Origin: Saposhnikovia divaricata
Lineage: Eukaryota; Streptophyta; Magnoliopsida; Apiales; Apiaceae
Assembly (NCBI GenBank): GCA_036435485.1
Contig: CM071595.1
Span: 3,038,001 to 3,102,000 of the forward strand
DNA length: 64,000 bases
Direction of reading: 5' to 3'
Shown: one piece after another, positions 25,451 to 39,448 of the stretch
Layout of the letters: every line of letters starts with the position of its first letter
Numbering within the stretch: position 1 is the first letter of the stretch
Notes under the pieces: generated by a model
Told to the model about the DNA's origin: nothing
Databases searched by the model: none
What the model saw: only the letters and a program-made list of their open reading frames with translations
Position numbers and translations under genes: made by a program

Positions 25451-26126
25451 GAATTCAACGAAATTTTATTTGACACAATTCAGACCTGAATCGGAGCTGA
25501 TATAGTCAAAACTCGGTTTTTGGATAATCCTCGAAGGGGTTAGTACACGGGATATTGTTAAAAATCGAGTCGGACCATTTTGTGGATATTTTTACATATT
25601 TTGTTCTTATGGGTTATTGGAATTCAACGAAATTTTATTTGACACAATTCAGACCTGAATCGGAGCTGATATAGTCAAAACTCGGTTTTTGGATAATCCT
25701 CAAAGGGGTTAGTACACGGGATATTGTTAAAAATCGAGTCGGACCATTTTGTGGATATTTTTACATATTTTGTTCCTATGGGTTATTGGAATTCAACGAA
25801 ATTTTATTTGACACAATTCAGACCTGAATCGGAGCTGATATAGTCAAAACTCGGTTTTTGGATAATCCTCGAAGGGGTTAGTACACGGGATATTGTTAAA
25901 AATCGAGTCGGACCATTTTGTGGATATTTTTACATATTTTGTTCTTATGGGTTATTGGAATTCAACGAAATTTTATTTGACACAATTCAGACCTGAATCG
26001 GAGCTGATATAGTCAAAACTCGGTTTTTGGATAATCCTCAAAGGGGTTAGTACACGGGATATTGTTAAAAATCGAGTCGGACCATTTTGTGGATATTTTT
26101 ACATATTTTGTTCCTATGGGTTATTG
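25451..26126 (+). repeat. Tandem 338-bp dimer (Q Q) repeated twice
   Basis: Two direct copies, 25451-25788 and 25789-26126. In each, the first Q has cctcgaagggg and ttgttcttatggg, and the second Q lacks both. The copies look identical by eye. The second dimer is also the start of the 9-mer described next. This is the shortest clear tandem HOR of unlike monomers in the window. Confidence 0.85.
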
Positions 26127-27305
26127 GAATTCAACGAAATTTTATTTGACACAATTCAGACCTGAATCGGAGCTGATATAGTCAAAACTCGGTTTTTGGA
26201 TAATCCTCAAAGGGGTTAGTACACGGGATATTGTTAAAAATCGAGTCGGACCATTTTGTGGATATTTTTACATATTTTGTTCCTATGGGTTATTGGAATT
26301 CAACAAAATTTTATTTGACGCCGTTCGGACCGGAATCGGAGCTGATATGATCGAAACTCGGTTTTTGGATAATCCTCAAAGGGGTTAGTACACGGGATAT
26401 TGTTAAAAATCGAGTCGGACCATTTTGTGGATATTTTTACATATTTTGTTCCTATGGGTTATTGGAATTCAACGAAATTTTATTTGACGCAGTTCGGACC
26501 GGAATCGTAGCTGATATGATCGAAACACAGTTTTCGGAAAATTCTCAAAGGGGTTAATACACGGGATATTGTTAAAAATCGGGTCGGACCAATTTGTGGA
26601 TATTTTTACATATTTTGTTCCTATGGGTTATTGGAATTCAACGAAATTTTATTTGACGTAATTTAGACCTGAATCGGAGCTGATATAGTCAAACTCGGTT
26701 TGGGATAATCCTCAAAGGGGTTAGTACACGGGATATTGTTAAAAATCGATTCGGACCATTTTAAGGATATTTTTAAATATTTTGTTCCTATGGGTGATTG
26801 GAATTCAACCATATTTTTTTTGACACAATTCAGACCTGTATCGGAGCTGATATAGTCAAAACTCGGTTTTTGGATAATCCTCAAAGGGGTTAGTACACGG
26901 GAGTGTTAAAAATCGAGTCGGACCATTTTGTGGATATTTTTACATATTTTGTTCCTATGGGTTATTGGAATTCAACGAAATTTTATTTGACACAATTCAG
27001 ACCTGAATCGGAGCTGATATAGTCAAAACTCGGTTTTTGGATAATCCTCGAAGGGGTTAGTACACGGGATATTGTTAAAAATCGAGTCAGACCATTTTGT
27101 GGATATTTTTACATATTTTGTTCCTATGGGTTATTGGAATTCAACAAAATTTTATTTGACGCCGTTCGGACCGGAATCGGAGCTGATATGATCGAAACTC
27201 GGTTTTTGGATAATCCTCAAAGGGGTTAGTACAAGGGATATTGTTAAAAATCGAGTCGGACCATTTTGTGGATATTTTTACATATTTTGTTCCTATGGGT
27301 TATTG
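25789..27305 (+). repeat. 9-mer higher-order repeat, copy 1 (Q Q Q P S T U Q P)
   Basis: This 1,517-bp run recurs at 27982-29498, 2,193 bp later. Shared rare features are ttgttcttatggg, the doubly shortened T (gtcaaactcgg with gtttgggataat), gggtgattgg, the catattttttttgac U head and gtcagacc in the eighth monomer. These indels open a spurious 73-codon frame on the minus strand. Confidence 0.86.
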
Positions 27306-27981
27306 GAATTCAACGAAATTTTATTTGACACAATTCAGACCTGAATCGGAGCTGATATAGTCAAAACTCGGTTTTTGGATAATCCTCAAAGGGGTTAGTA
27401 CACGGGATATTGTTAAAAATCGAGTCGGACCATTTTGTGGATATTTTTACATATTTTGTTCCTATGGGTTATTGGAATTCAACAAAATTTTATTTGACGC
27501 CGTTCGGACCGGAATCGGAGCTGATATGATCGAAACTCGGTTTTCGGATAATCCTCAAAGTGGTTAGTACACGGGATATTGTTAAAAATCGAGTCGGACC
27601 ATTTTAAGGATATTTTTACATATTTTGTTCCTATGGGTTATTGGAATTCAACGAAATTTTATTTGACACAATTCAGACCTGAATCGGAGCTGATATAGTC
27701 AAAACTCGGTTTTTGGATAATCCTCAAAGGGGTTAGTACACGGGATATTGTTAAAAATCGAGTCGGACCATTTTGTGGATATTTTTACATATTTTGTTCC
27801 TATGGGTTATTGGAATTCAACAAAATTTTATTTGACGCCGTTCGGACCGGAATCGGAGCTGATATGATCGAAACTCGGTTTTTGGATAATCCTCAAAGGG
27901 GTTAGTACAAGGGATATTGTTAAAAATCGAGTCGGACCATTTTGTGGATATTTTTACATATTTTGTTCCTATGGGTTATTG
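27306..27981 (+). repeat. Four monomers: Q, P/R chimera, Q, P
   Basis: Linker between two copies of the 9-mer. The second monomer (27475-27643) has a P head (gccgttcggaccgg, atgatcgaaactcgg) and an R tail (ttttcgg, caaagtgg, ttttaagg), so it is a clear chimera. The fourth is a P of the gtacaagg type. Confidence 0.83.
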
Positions 27982-29498
27982 GAATTCAACGAAATTTTAT
28001 TTGACACAATTCAGACCTGAATCGGAGCTGATATAGTCAAAACTCGGTTTTTGGATAATCCTCGAAGGGGTTAGTACACGGGATATTGTTAAAAATCGAG
28101 TCGGACCATTTTGTGGATATTTTTACATATTTTGTTCTTATGGGTTATTGGAATTCAACGAAATTTTATTTGACACAATTCAGACCTGAATCGGAGCTGA
28201 TATAGTCAAAACTCGGTTTTTGGATAATCCTCAAAGGGGTTAGTACACGGGATATTGTTAAAAATCGAGTCGGACCATTTTGTGGATATTTTTACATATT
28301 TTGTTCCTATGGGTTATTGGAATTCAACGAAATTTTATTTGACACAATTCAGACCTGAATCGGAGCTGATATAGTCAAAACTCGGTTTTTGGATAATCCT
28401 CAAAGGGGTTAGTACACGGGATATTGTTAAAAATCGAGTCGGACCATTTTGTGGATATTTTTACATATTTTGTTCCTATGGGTTATTGGAATTCAACAAA
28501 ATTTTATTTGACGCCGTTCGGACCGGAATCGGAGCTGATATGATCGAAACTCGGTTTTTGGATAATCCTCAAAGGGGTTAGTACACGGGATATTGTTAAA
28601 AATCGAGTCGGACCATTTTGTGGATATTTTTACATATTTTGTTCCTATGGGTTATTGGAATTCAACGAAATTTTATTTGACGCAGTTCGGACCGGAATCG
28701 TAGCTGATATGATCGAAACACAGTTTTCGGAAAATTCTCAAAGGGGTTAATACACGGGATATTGTTAAAAATCGGGTCGGACCAATTTGTGGATATTTTT
28801 ACATATTTTGTTCCTATGGGTTATTGGAATTCAACGAAATTTTATTTGACGTAATTTAGACCTGAATCGGAGCTGATATAGTCAAACTCGGTTTGGGATA
28901 ATCCTCAAAGGGGTTAGTACACGGGATATTGTTAAAAATCGATTCGGACCATTTTAAGGATATTTTTAAATATTTTGTTCCTATGGGTGATTGGAATTCA
29001 ACCATATTTTTTTTGACACAATTCAGACCTGTATCGGAGCTGATATAGTCAAAACTCGGTTTTTGGATAATCCTCAAAGGGGTTAGTACACGGGAGTGTT
29101 AAAAATCGAGTCGGACCATTTTGTGGATATTTTTACATATTTTGTTCCTATGGGTTATTGGAATTCAACGAAATTTTATTTGACACAATTCAGACCTGAA
29201 TCGGAGCTGATATAGTCAAAACTCGGTTTTTGGATAATCCTCGAAGGGGTTAGTACACGGGATATTGTTAAAAATCGAGTCAGACCATTTTGTGGATATT
29301 TTTACATATTTTGTTCCTATGGGTTATTGGAATTCAACAAAATTTTATTTGACGCCGTTCGGACCGGAATCGGAGCTGATATGATCGAAACTCGGTTTTT
29401 GGATAATCCTCAAAGGGGTTAGTACAAGGGATATTGTTAAAAATCGAGTCGGACCATTTTGTGGATATTTTTACATATTTTGTTCCTATGGGTTATTG
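27982..29498 (+). repeat. 9-mer higher-order repeat, copy 2 (Q Q Q P S T U Q P)
   Basis: Second copy of the 1,517-bp run, with the same private T and U indels and the same minus-strand spurious frame at 28856-29077. An eight-monomer version (Q Q Q P S T U Q) is embedded in each 3,204-bp unit that follows, at 31186 and 34390. Confidence 0.86.
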
Positions 29499-32400
29499 GA
29501 ATTCAACGAAATTTTATTTGACGCAATTCAGACCTGAATCGGAGCTGATATGAACGAAACTCGGTTTTCGGATAATCCTCAAAGTGGTTAGTACACGGGA
29601 TATTGTTAAAAATCAAGTCGGACAATTTTAAGGATATTTTTACATATTTTGTTCCTATGGGTTATTGGAATTCAACGAAATTTTATTTGACACAATTCAG
29701 ACCTGAATCGGAGCTGATATAGTCAAAACTCGGTTTTTGGATAATCCTCAAAGGGGTTAGTACACGGGATATTGTTAAAAATCGAGTCGGACCATTTTAT
29801 GGATATTTTTACATATTTTGTTCCTATGGGTTATTGGAATTCAACAAAATTTTATTTGACGCCGTTCGGACCGGAATCGGAGATGATATGATCGAAACTC
29901 GGTTTTTGGATAATCCTCAAAGGGGTTAGTACACGGGATATTGTTAAAAATCGAGTCGGACCATTTTGTGGATATTTTTACATATTTTGTTCCTATGGGT
30001 TATTGGAATTCAACGAAATTTTATTTGACGCAGTTCGGACCGGAATCGTAGCTGATATGATCGAAACACAGTTTTCGGAAAATTCTCAAAGGGGTTAATA
30101 CACGGGATATTGTTAAAATTCGGGTCGGACCAATTTGTGGATATTTTTACATATTTTGTTCCTATGGGTTATTGGAATTCAACGAAATTTTATTTGACGT
30201 AATTTAGACCTGAATCGGAGCTGATATAGTCAAAACTCGGTTTGGGATAATCCTCAAAGGGGTTAGTACACGGGATATTATTAAAAATCGATTCGGACCA
30301 TTTTAAAGATATTTTAAAATATTTTGTTCCTATGGGTTATTGGAATTCAACCATATTTTATTTGACACAATTCAGACCTGTATCGGAGCTGATATAGTCA
30401 AAACTCGGTTTTTGGATAATCCTCAAAGGGGTTAGTACACGGGAGTGTTAAAAATCGAGTCGGACCATTTTGTGGATATTTTTACTTATTTTGTTCCTAT
30501 GGGTTATTGGAATTCAACGAAATTTTATTTGACGCAATTCAGACCTGAATCGGAGCTGATATGATCGAAACTCGGTTTTCGGATAATCCTCAAAGTGGTT
30601 AGTACACGGGATATTGTTAAAAATTGAGTCGGACCATTTTAAGGATATTTTTACATATTTTGTTCCTATGGGTTATTGCAATTCAACGAAATTTTATTTG
30701 ACACTATTCATACCTGAATCGGAGCTGATATGAACGAAACTCGGTTTTCGGATAATCCTCAAAGTGGTTAGTACACGGGATATTGTTAAAAATCGAGTCG
30801 GACCATTTTAAGGATATTTTTACATATTTTGTTCCTATGGGTTATTGGAATTCAACGAAATTTTATTTGACACAATTCAGACCTGAATCGGAGCTGATAT
30901 AGTCAAAACTCGGTTTTTGGATAATCCTCAAAGGGGTTAGTACACGGGATATTGTTAAAAATCGAGTCGGACCATTTTGTGGATATTTTTACATATTTTG
31001 TTCCTATGGGTTATTGGAATTCAACAAAATTTTATTTGACGCCGTTCGGACCGGAATCGGAGCTGATATGATCGAAACTCGGTTTTTGGATAATCCTCAA
31101 AGGGGTTAGTACAAGGGATATTGTTAAAAATCGAGTCGGACCATTTTGTGGATATTTTTACATATTTTGTTCCTATGGGTTATTGGAATTCAACGAAATT
31201 TTATTTGACACAATTCAGACCTGAATCGGAGCTGATATAGTCAAAACTCGGTTTTTGGATAATCCTCGAAGGGGTTAGTACACGGGATATTGTTAAAAAT
31301 CGAGTCGGACCATTTTGTGGATATTTTTACATATTTTGTTCTTATGGGTTATTGGAATTCAACGAAATTTTATTTGACACAATTCAGACCTGAATCGGAG
31401 CTGATATAGTCAAAACTCGGTTTTTGGATAATCCTCAAAGGGGTTAGTACACGGGATATTGTTAAAAATCGAGTCGGACCATTTTGTGGATATTTTTACA
31501 TATTTTGTTCCTATGGGTTATTGGAATTCAACGAAATTTTATTTGACACAATTCAGACCTAAATCGGAGCTGATATAGTCAAAACTCGGTTTTTGGATAA
31601 TCCTCAAAGGGGTTAGTACACGGGATATTGTTAAAAATCGAGTCGGACCATTTTGTGGATATTTTTACATATTTTGTTCCTATGGGTTATTGGAATTCAA
31701 CAAAATTTTATTTGACGCCGTTCGGACCGGAATCGGAGCTGATATGATCGAAACTCGGTTTTTGGATAATCCTCAAAGGGGTTAGTACACGGGATATTGT
31801 TAAAAATCGAGTCGGACCATTTTGTGGATATTTTTACATATTTTGTTCCTATGGGTTATTGGAATTCAACGAAATTTTATTTGACGCAGTTCGGACCGGA
31901 ATCGTAGCTGATATGATCGAAACACAGTTTTCGGAAAATTCTCAAAGGGGTTAATACACGGGATATTGTTAAAAATCGGGTCGGACCAATTTGTGGATAT
32001 TTTTACATATTTTGTTCCTATGGGTTATTGGAATTCAACGAAATTTTATTTGACGTAATTTAGACCTGAATCGGAGCTGATATAGTCAAACTCGGTTTGG
32101 GATAATCCTCAAAGGGGTTAGTACACGGGATATTGTTAAAAATCGATTCGGACCATTTTAAGGATATTTTTAAATATTTTGTTCCTATGGGTGATTGGAA
32201 TTCAACCATATTTTTTTTGACACAATTCAGACCTGTATCGGAGCTGATATAGTCAAAACTCGATTTTTGGATAATCCTCAAAGGGGTTAGTACACGGGAG
32301 TGTTAAAAATCGAGTCGGACCATTTTGTGGATATTTTTACATATTTTGTTCCTATGGGTTATTGGAATTCAACGAAATTTTATTTGACACAATTCAGACC

Positions 32401-32702
32401 TGAATCGGAGCTGATATAGTCAAAACTCGGTTTTTGGATAATCCTCGAAGGGGTTAGTACACGGGATATTGTTAAAAATCGAGTCGGACCATTTTGTGGA
32501 TATTTTTACATATTTTGTTCCTATGGGTTATTGGAATTCAACGAAATTTTATTTGACACAATTCAGACCTGAATCGGAGCTGATATAGTCAAAACTCGGT
32601 TTTTGGATAATCCTCAAAGGGGTTAGTACACGGGATATTGTTAAAAATCGAGTCGGACCATTTTGTGGATATTTTTACATATTTTGTTCCTATGGGTTGT
32701 TG
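29499..32702 (+). repeat. 19-mer higher-order repeat of 3,204 bp, copy 1
   Basis: Order: R Q P S T U R V Q P Q Q Q P S T U Q Q. EcoRI boundaries at 29499, 32703 and 35907 give a period of exactly 3,204 bp. Markers repeating at this offset are ttttacttatt (30484, 33688), gtacaagg (31109, 34313), acctaaatcgg (31557, 34761) and gggttgttgg (32694, 35898). Differences seen in copy 1 are ttttatgg near 29793, ggagatgat near 29880 and ctcgattttt near 32262. Only a handful of changes were seen over 3.2 kb. Confidence 0.92.
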
Positions 32703-35700
32703 GAATTCAACGAAATTTTATTTGACGCAATTCAGACCTGAATCGGAGCTGATATGAACGAAACTCGGTTTTCGGATAATCCTCAAAGTGGTTAGTACAC
32801 GGGATATTGTTAAAAATCAAGTCGGACAATTTTAAGGATATTTTTACATATTTTGTTCCTATGGGTTATTGGAATTCAACGAAATTTTATTTGACACAAT
32901 TCAGACCTGAATCGGAGCTGATATAGTCAAAACTCGGTTTTTGGATAATCCTCAAAGGGGTTAGTACACGGGATATTGTTAAAAATCGAGTCGGACCATT
33001 TTGTGGATATTTTTACATATTTTGTTCCTATGGGTTATTGGAATTCAACAAAATTTTATTTGACGCCGTTCGGACCGGAATCGGAGCTGATATGATCGAA
33101 ACTCGGTTTTTGGATAATCCTCAAAGGGGTTAGTACACGGGATATTGTTAAAAATCGAGTCGGACCATTTTGTGGATATTTTTACATATTTTGTTCCTAT
33201 GGGTTATTGGAATTCAACGAAATTTTATTTGACGCAGTTCGGACCGGAATCGTAGCTGATATGATCGAAACACAGTTTTCGGAAAATTCTCAAAGGGGTT
33301 AATACACGGGATATTGTTAAAATTCGGGTCGGACCAATTTGTGGATATTTTTACATATTTTGTTCCTATGGGTTATTGGAATTCAACGAAATTTTATTTG
33401 ACGTAATTTAGACCTGAATCGGAGCTGATATAGTCAAAACTCGGTTTGGGATAATCCTCAAAGGGGTTAGTACACGGGATATTATTAAAAATCGATTCGG
33501 ACCATTTTAAAGATATTTTAAAATATTTTGTTCCTATGGGTTATTGGAATTCAACCATATTTTATTTGACACAATTCAGACCTGTATCGGAGCTGATATA
33601 GTCAAAACTCGGTTTTTGGATAATCCTCAAAGGGGTTAGTACACGGGAGTGTTAAAAATCGAGTCGGACCATTTTGTGGATATTTTTACTTATTTTGTTC
33701 CTATGGGTTATTGGAATTCAACGAAATTTTATTTGACGCAATTCAGACCTGAATCGGAGCTGATATGATCGAAACTCGGTTTTCGGATAATCCTCAAAGT
33801 GGTTAGTACACGGGATATTGTTAAAAATTGAGTCGGACCATTTTAAGGATATTTTTACATATTTTGTTCCTATGGGTTATTGCAATTCAACGAAATTTTA
33901 TTTGACACTATTCATACCTGAATCGGAGCTGATATGAACGAAACTCGGTTTTCGGATAATCCTCAAAGTGGTTAGTACACGGGATATTGTTAAAAATCGA
34001 GTCGGACCATTTTAAGGATATTTTTACATATTTTGTTCCTATGGGTTATTGGAATTCAACGAAATTTTATTTGACACAATTCAGACCTGAATCGGAGCTG
34101 ATATAGTCAAAACTCGGTTTTTGGATAATCCTCAAAGGGGTTAGTACACGGGATATTGTTAAAAATCGAGTCGGACCATTTTGTGGATATTTTTACATAT
34201 TTTGTTCCTATGGGTTATTGGAATTCAACAAAATTTTATTTGACGCCGTTCGGACCGGAATCGGAGCTGATATGATCGAAACTCGGTTTTTGGATAATCC
34301 TCAAAGGGGTTAGTACAAGGGATATTGTTAAAAATCGAGTCGGACCATTTTGTGGATATTTTTACATATTTTGTTCCTATGGGTTATTGGAATTCAACGA
34401 AATTTTATTTGACACAATTCAGACCTGAATCGGAGCTGATATAGTCAAAACTCGGTTTTTGGATAATCCTCGAAGGGGTTAGTACACGGGATATTGTTAA
34501 AAATCGAGTCGGACCATTTTGTGGATATTTTTACATATTTTGTTCTTATGGGTTATTGGAATTCAACGAAATTTTATTTGACACAATTCAGACCTGAATC
34601 GGAGCTGATATAGTCAAAACTCGGTTTTTGGATAATCCTCAAAGGGGTTAGTACACGGGATATTGTTAAAAATCGAGTCGGACCATTTTGTGGATATTTT
34701 TACATATTTTGTTCCTATGGGTTATTGGAATTCAACGAAATTTTATTTGACACAATTCAGACCTAAATCGGAGCTGATATAGTCAAAACTCGGTTTTTGG
34801 ATAATCCTCAAAGGGGTTAGTACACGGGATATTGTTAAAAATCGAGTCGGACCATTTTGTGGATATTTTTACATATTTTGTTCCTATGGGTTATTGGAAT
34901 TCAACAAAATTTTATTTGACGCCGTTCGGACCGGAATCGGAGCTGATATGATCGAAACTCGGTTTTTGGATAATCCTCAAAGGGGTTAGTACACGGGATA
35001 TTGTTAAAAATCGAGTCGGACCATTTTGTGGATATTTTTACATATTTTGTTCCTATGGGTTATTGGAATTCAACGAAATTTTATTTGACGCAGTTCGGAC
35101 CGGAATCGTAGCTGATATGATCGAAACACAGTTTTCGGAAAATTCTCAAAGGGGTTAATACACGGGATATTGTTAAAAATCGGGTCGGACCAATTTGTGG
35201 ATATTTTTACATATTTTGTTCCTATGGGTTATTGGAATTCAACGAAATTTTATTTGACGTAATTTAGACCTGAATCGGAGCTGATATAGTCAAACTCGGT
35301 TTGGGATAATCCTCAAAGGGGTTAGTACACGGGATATTGTTAAAAATCGATTCGGACCATTTTAAGGATATTTTTAAATATTTTGTTCCTATGGGTGATT
35401 GGAATTCAACCATATTTTTTTTGACACAATTCAGACCTGTATCGGAGCTGATATAGTCAAAACTCGGTTTTTGGATAATCCTCAAAGGGGTTAGTACACG
35501 GGAGTGTTAAAAATCGAGTCGGACCATTTTGTGGATATTTTTACATATTTTGTTCCTATGGGTTATTGGAATTCAACGAAATTTTATTTGACACAATTCA
35601 GACCTGAATCGGAGCTGATATAGTCAAAACTCGGTTTTTGGATAATCCTCGAAGGGGTTAGTACACGGGATATTGTTAAAAATCGAGTCGGACCATTTTG

Positions 35701-35906
35701 TGGATATTTTTACATATTTTGTTCCTATGGGTTATTGGAATTCAACGAAATTTTATTTGACACAATTCAGACCTGAATCGGAGCTGATATAGTCAAAACT
35801 CGGTTTTTGGATAATCCTCAAAGGGGTTAGTACACGGGATATTGTTAAAAATCGAGTCGGACCATTTTGTGGATATTTTTACATATTTTGTTCCTATGGG
35901 TTGTTG
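32703..35906 (+). repeat. 19-mer higher-order repeat of 3,204 bp, copy 2
   Basis: Near-identical direct copy of the previous unit, with the same 19-monomer order and the same private variants. After it, the order R Q P S T U R V Q P Q is followed again from 35907, then diverges. The right end of the duplication therefore lies inside the next block. Confidence 0.92.
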
Positions 35907-36244
35907 GAATTCAACGAAATTTTATTTGACGCAATTCAGACCTGAATCGGAGCTGATATGAACGAAACTCGGTTTTCGGATAATCCTCAAAGTGGTTAGT
36001 ACACGGGATATTGTTAAAAATCAAGTCGGACAATTTTAAGGATATTTTTACATATTTTGTTCCTATGGGTTATTGGAATTCAACGAAATTTTATTTGACA
36101 CAATTCAGACCTGAATCGGAGCTGATATAGTCAAAACTCGGTTTTTGGATAATCCTCAAAGGGGTTAGTACACGGGATATTGTTAAAAATCGAGTCGGAC
36201 CATTTTGTGGATATTTTTACATATTTTGTTCCTATGGGTTATTG
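35907..36244 (+). repeat. R and Q monomers joining two HOR series
   Basis: Two full monomers that match the start of the 3,204-bp unit (R with caagtcggacaa, then Q). They are followed by the P monomer that begins the second, different 19-mer series. Confidence 0.85.
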
Positions 36245-39200
36245 GAATTCAACAAAATTTTATTTGACGCCGTTCGGACCGGAATCGGAGCTGATATGAT
36301 CGAAACTCGGTTTTTGGATAATCCTCAAAGGGGTTAGTACACGGGATATTGTTAAAAATCGAGTCGGACCATTTTGTGGATATTTTTACATATTTTGTTC
36401 CTATGGGTTATTGGAATTCAACGAAATTTTATTTGACGCAGTTCGGAATGGAATCGTAGCTGATATGATCGAAACACAGTTTTCGGAAAATTCTCAAAGG
36501 GGTTAATACACGGGATATTGTTAAAAATCGGGTCGGACCAATTTGTGGATATTTTTACATATTTTGTTCCTATGGGTTATTGGAATTCAACGAAATTTTA
36601 TTTGACGTAATTTAGACCTGAATCGGAGCTGATATAGTCAAACTCGGTTTGGGATAATCCTCAAAGGGGTTAGTACACGGGATATTGTTAAAAATCGATT
36701 CGGACCATTTTAAGGATATTTTTAAATATTTTGTTCCTATGGGTTATTGGAATTCAACCATATTTTATTTGACACAATTCAGACCTGTATCGGAGCTGAT
36801 ATAGTCAAAACTCGGTTTTTGGATAATCCTCAAAGGGGTTAGTACACGGGAGTGTTAAAAATCGAGTCGGACCATTTTGTGGATATTTTTACATATTTTG
36901 TTCCTATGGGTTATTGGAATTCAACGAAATTTTATTTGACGCAATTCAGACCTGAATCGGAGCTGATATGATCGAAACTCGGTTTTCGGATAATCCTCAA
37001 AGTGGTTAGTACACGGGATATTGTTAAAAATCGAGTCGGACCATTTTAAGGATATTTTTACATATTTTGTTCCTATGGGTTATTGCAATTCAACGAAATT
37101 TTATTTGACACATTTCATACCTGAATCGGAGCTGATATGAACGAAACTCGGTTTTCGGATAATCCTCAAAGTGGTTAGTACACGGGATATTGTTAAAAAT
37201 CGAGTCGGACCATTTTAAGGATATTTTTACATATTTTGTTCCTATGGGTTATTGGAATTCAACGAAATTTTATTTGACACAATTCAGACCTGAATCGGAG
37301 CTGATATAGTCAAAACTCGGTTTTTGGATAATCCTCAAAGGGGTTAGTACACGGGATATTGTTAAAAATCGAGTCGGACCATTTTGTGGATATTTTTACA
37401 TATTTTGTTCCTATGGGTTATTGGAATTCAATAAAATTTTATTTGACGCCGTTCGGACCGGAATCGGAGCTGATATGATCGAAACTCGGTTTTTGGATAA
37501 TCCTCAAAGGGGTTAGTACACGGGATATTGTTAAAAATCGAGTCGGACCATTTTGTGGATATTTTTACATATTTTGTTCCTATGGGTTATTGGAATTCAA
37601 CAAAATTTTATTTGACACAATTCAGACCTGAATCGGAGCTGATATAGTCAAAACTCAGTTTTTGGATAATCCTCAAAGGGGTTAGTACACGGTATATTGT
37701 TAAAAATCGAGTCGGACCATTTTGTGGATATTTTTACATATTTTGTTCCTATGGGTTATTGGAATTCAACGAAATTTTATTTGACGCAGTTCGGACCGGA
37801 ATCGTAGCTGATATGATCGAAACACAGTTTTCGGAAAATTCTCAAAGGGGTTAATACACGGGATATTGTTAAAAATCGGGTCGGACCAATTTGTGGATAT
37901 TTTTACATATTTTGTTCCTATGGGTTATTGGAATTCAACGAAATTTTATTTGACGTAATTTAGACCTGAATCGGAGCTGATATAGTCAAAACTCGGTTTT
38001 TGGATAATCCTCAAAGGGGTTAGTACACGGGATATTGTTAAAAATCGAGTCGGACCATTTTAAGGATATTTTTAAATATTTTTGTTCCTATGGGTTATTG
38101 GAATTCAACGAAATTTTATTTGACACAATTCAGACCTGTATCGGAGCTGATATCGTCAAAACTCGGTTTTTGGATAATCCTCAAAGGGGTTAGTACACGG
38201 GAGTGTTAAAAATCGAGTCGGACCATTTTGTGGATATTTTTACATATTTTGTTCCTATGGGTTATTGGAATTCAACAAAATTTTATTTGACGCCGTTCGG
38301 ACCGGAATCGGAGCTGATATGATCGAAACTCGGTTTTTGGATAATCCTCAAAGGGGTTAGTACACGGGATATTGTTAAAAATCGAGTCGGACCATTTTGT
38401 GGATATTTTTACATATTTTGTTCCTATGGGTTATTGGAATTCAACAAAATTTTATTTGACACAATTCAGACCTGAATCGGAGCTGATATAGTCAAAACTC
38501 GGTTTTTGGATAATCCTCAAAGGGGTTAGTACACGGGATATTGTTAAAAATCGAGTCGGACCATTTTGTGGATATTTTTACATATTTTGTTCCTATGGGT
38601 TATTGGAATTCAACAAAATTTTATTTGACGCCGTTCGGACCGGAATCGGAGCTGATATGATCGAAATTCGGTTTTTGGATAATCCTCAAAGGGGTTAGTA
38701 CACGGGATATTGTTAAAAATCGAGTCGGACCATTTTGTGGATATTTTTACATATTTTGTTCCTATGGGTTATTGGAATTCAACGAAATTTTATTTGACGC
38801 AGTTCGGACCGGAATCGTAGCTGATATGATCGAAACACAATTTTCGGAAAATTCTCAAAGGGGTTAATACACGGGATATTGTTAAAAATCGGGTCGGACC
38901 AATTTGTGGATATTTTTACATATTTTGTTCCTATGGGTTATTGGAACTCAACGAAATTTTATTTGACGTAATTTAGACCTGAATCGGAGCTGATATAGTC
39001 AAAACTCGGTTTTTGGATAATCCTCAAAGGGGTTAGTACACGGGATATTGTTAAAAATCGAGTCGGACCATTTTAAGGATATTTTTAAATATTTTGTTCC
39101 TATGGGTTATTGGAATTCAACGAAATTTTATTTGACACAATTCAGACCTGTATCGGAGCTGATATAGTCAAAACTCGGTTTTTGGATAATCCTCAAAGGG

Positions 39201-39448
39201 GTTAGTACACGGGAGTGTTAAAAATCGAGTCGGTCCATTTTGTGGATATTTTTACATATTTTGTTCCTATGGGTTATTGGAATTCAACGAAATTTTATTT
39301 GACGCAATTCAGACCTGAATCGGAGCTGATATGATAGAAACTCGGTTTTCAGATAATCCTCAAAGCGGTTAGTACACGGGATATTGTTAAAAATCGAGTC
39401 GGACCATTTTAAGGATATTTTTACATATTTTGTTCCTATGGGTTATTG
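36245..39448 (+). repeat. Second 19-mer higher-order repeat, copy 1
   Basis: Order: P S T U R V Q P Q S T' U' P Q P S T' U' R, 3,204 bp. Markers recurring in copy 2 are gttcggaatgg (36445, 39649), cacatttcatacc, ggaattcaataaaa, cacggtata (37688, 40892), gatatcgtc (38150, 41353), gaaattcgg (38663, 41866), ggaactcaac (38943, 42146) and atgatagaaac. One extra T near 38080 is private to copy 1. Confidence 0.92.

Noticed and set aside
26663..26884. 73-codon minus-strand frame, repeated at 28856, 32060 and 35264
   Set aside because: The four copies are spaced by HOR periods (2193, 3204, 3204) and come from the doubly shortened T monomer next to a variant U. Similarity between copies reflects DNA duplication, not coding constraint.
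38075..38085. Extra T near 38080 (atatttttgttcc) as a possible functional change
   Set aside because: It is a single-base run-length difference in a T tract, present in one of two 19-mer copies. It could equally be a sequencing or assembly error.
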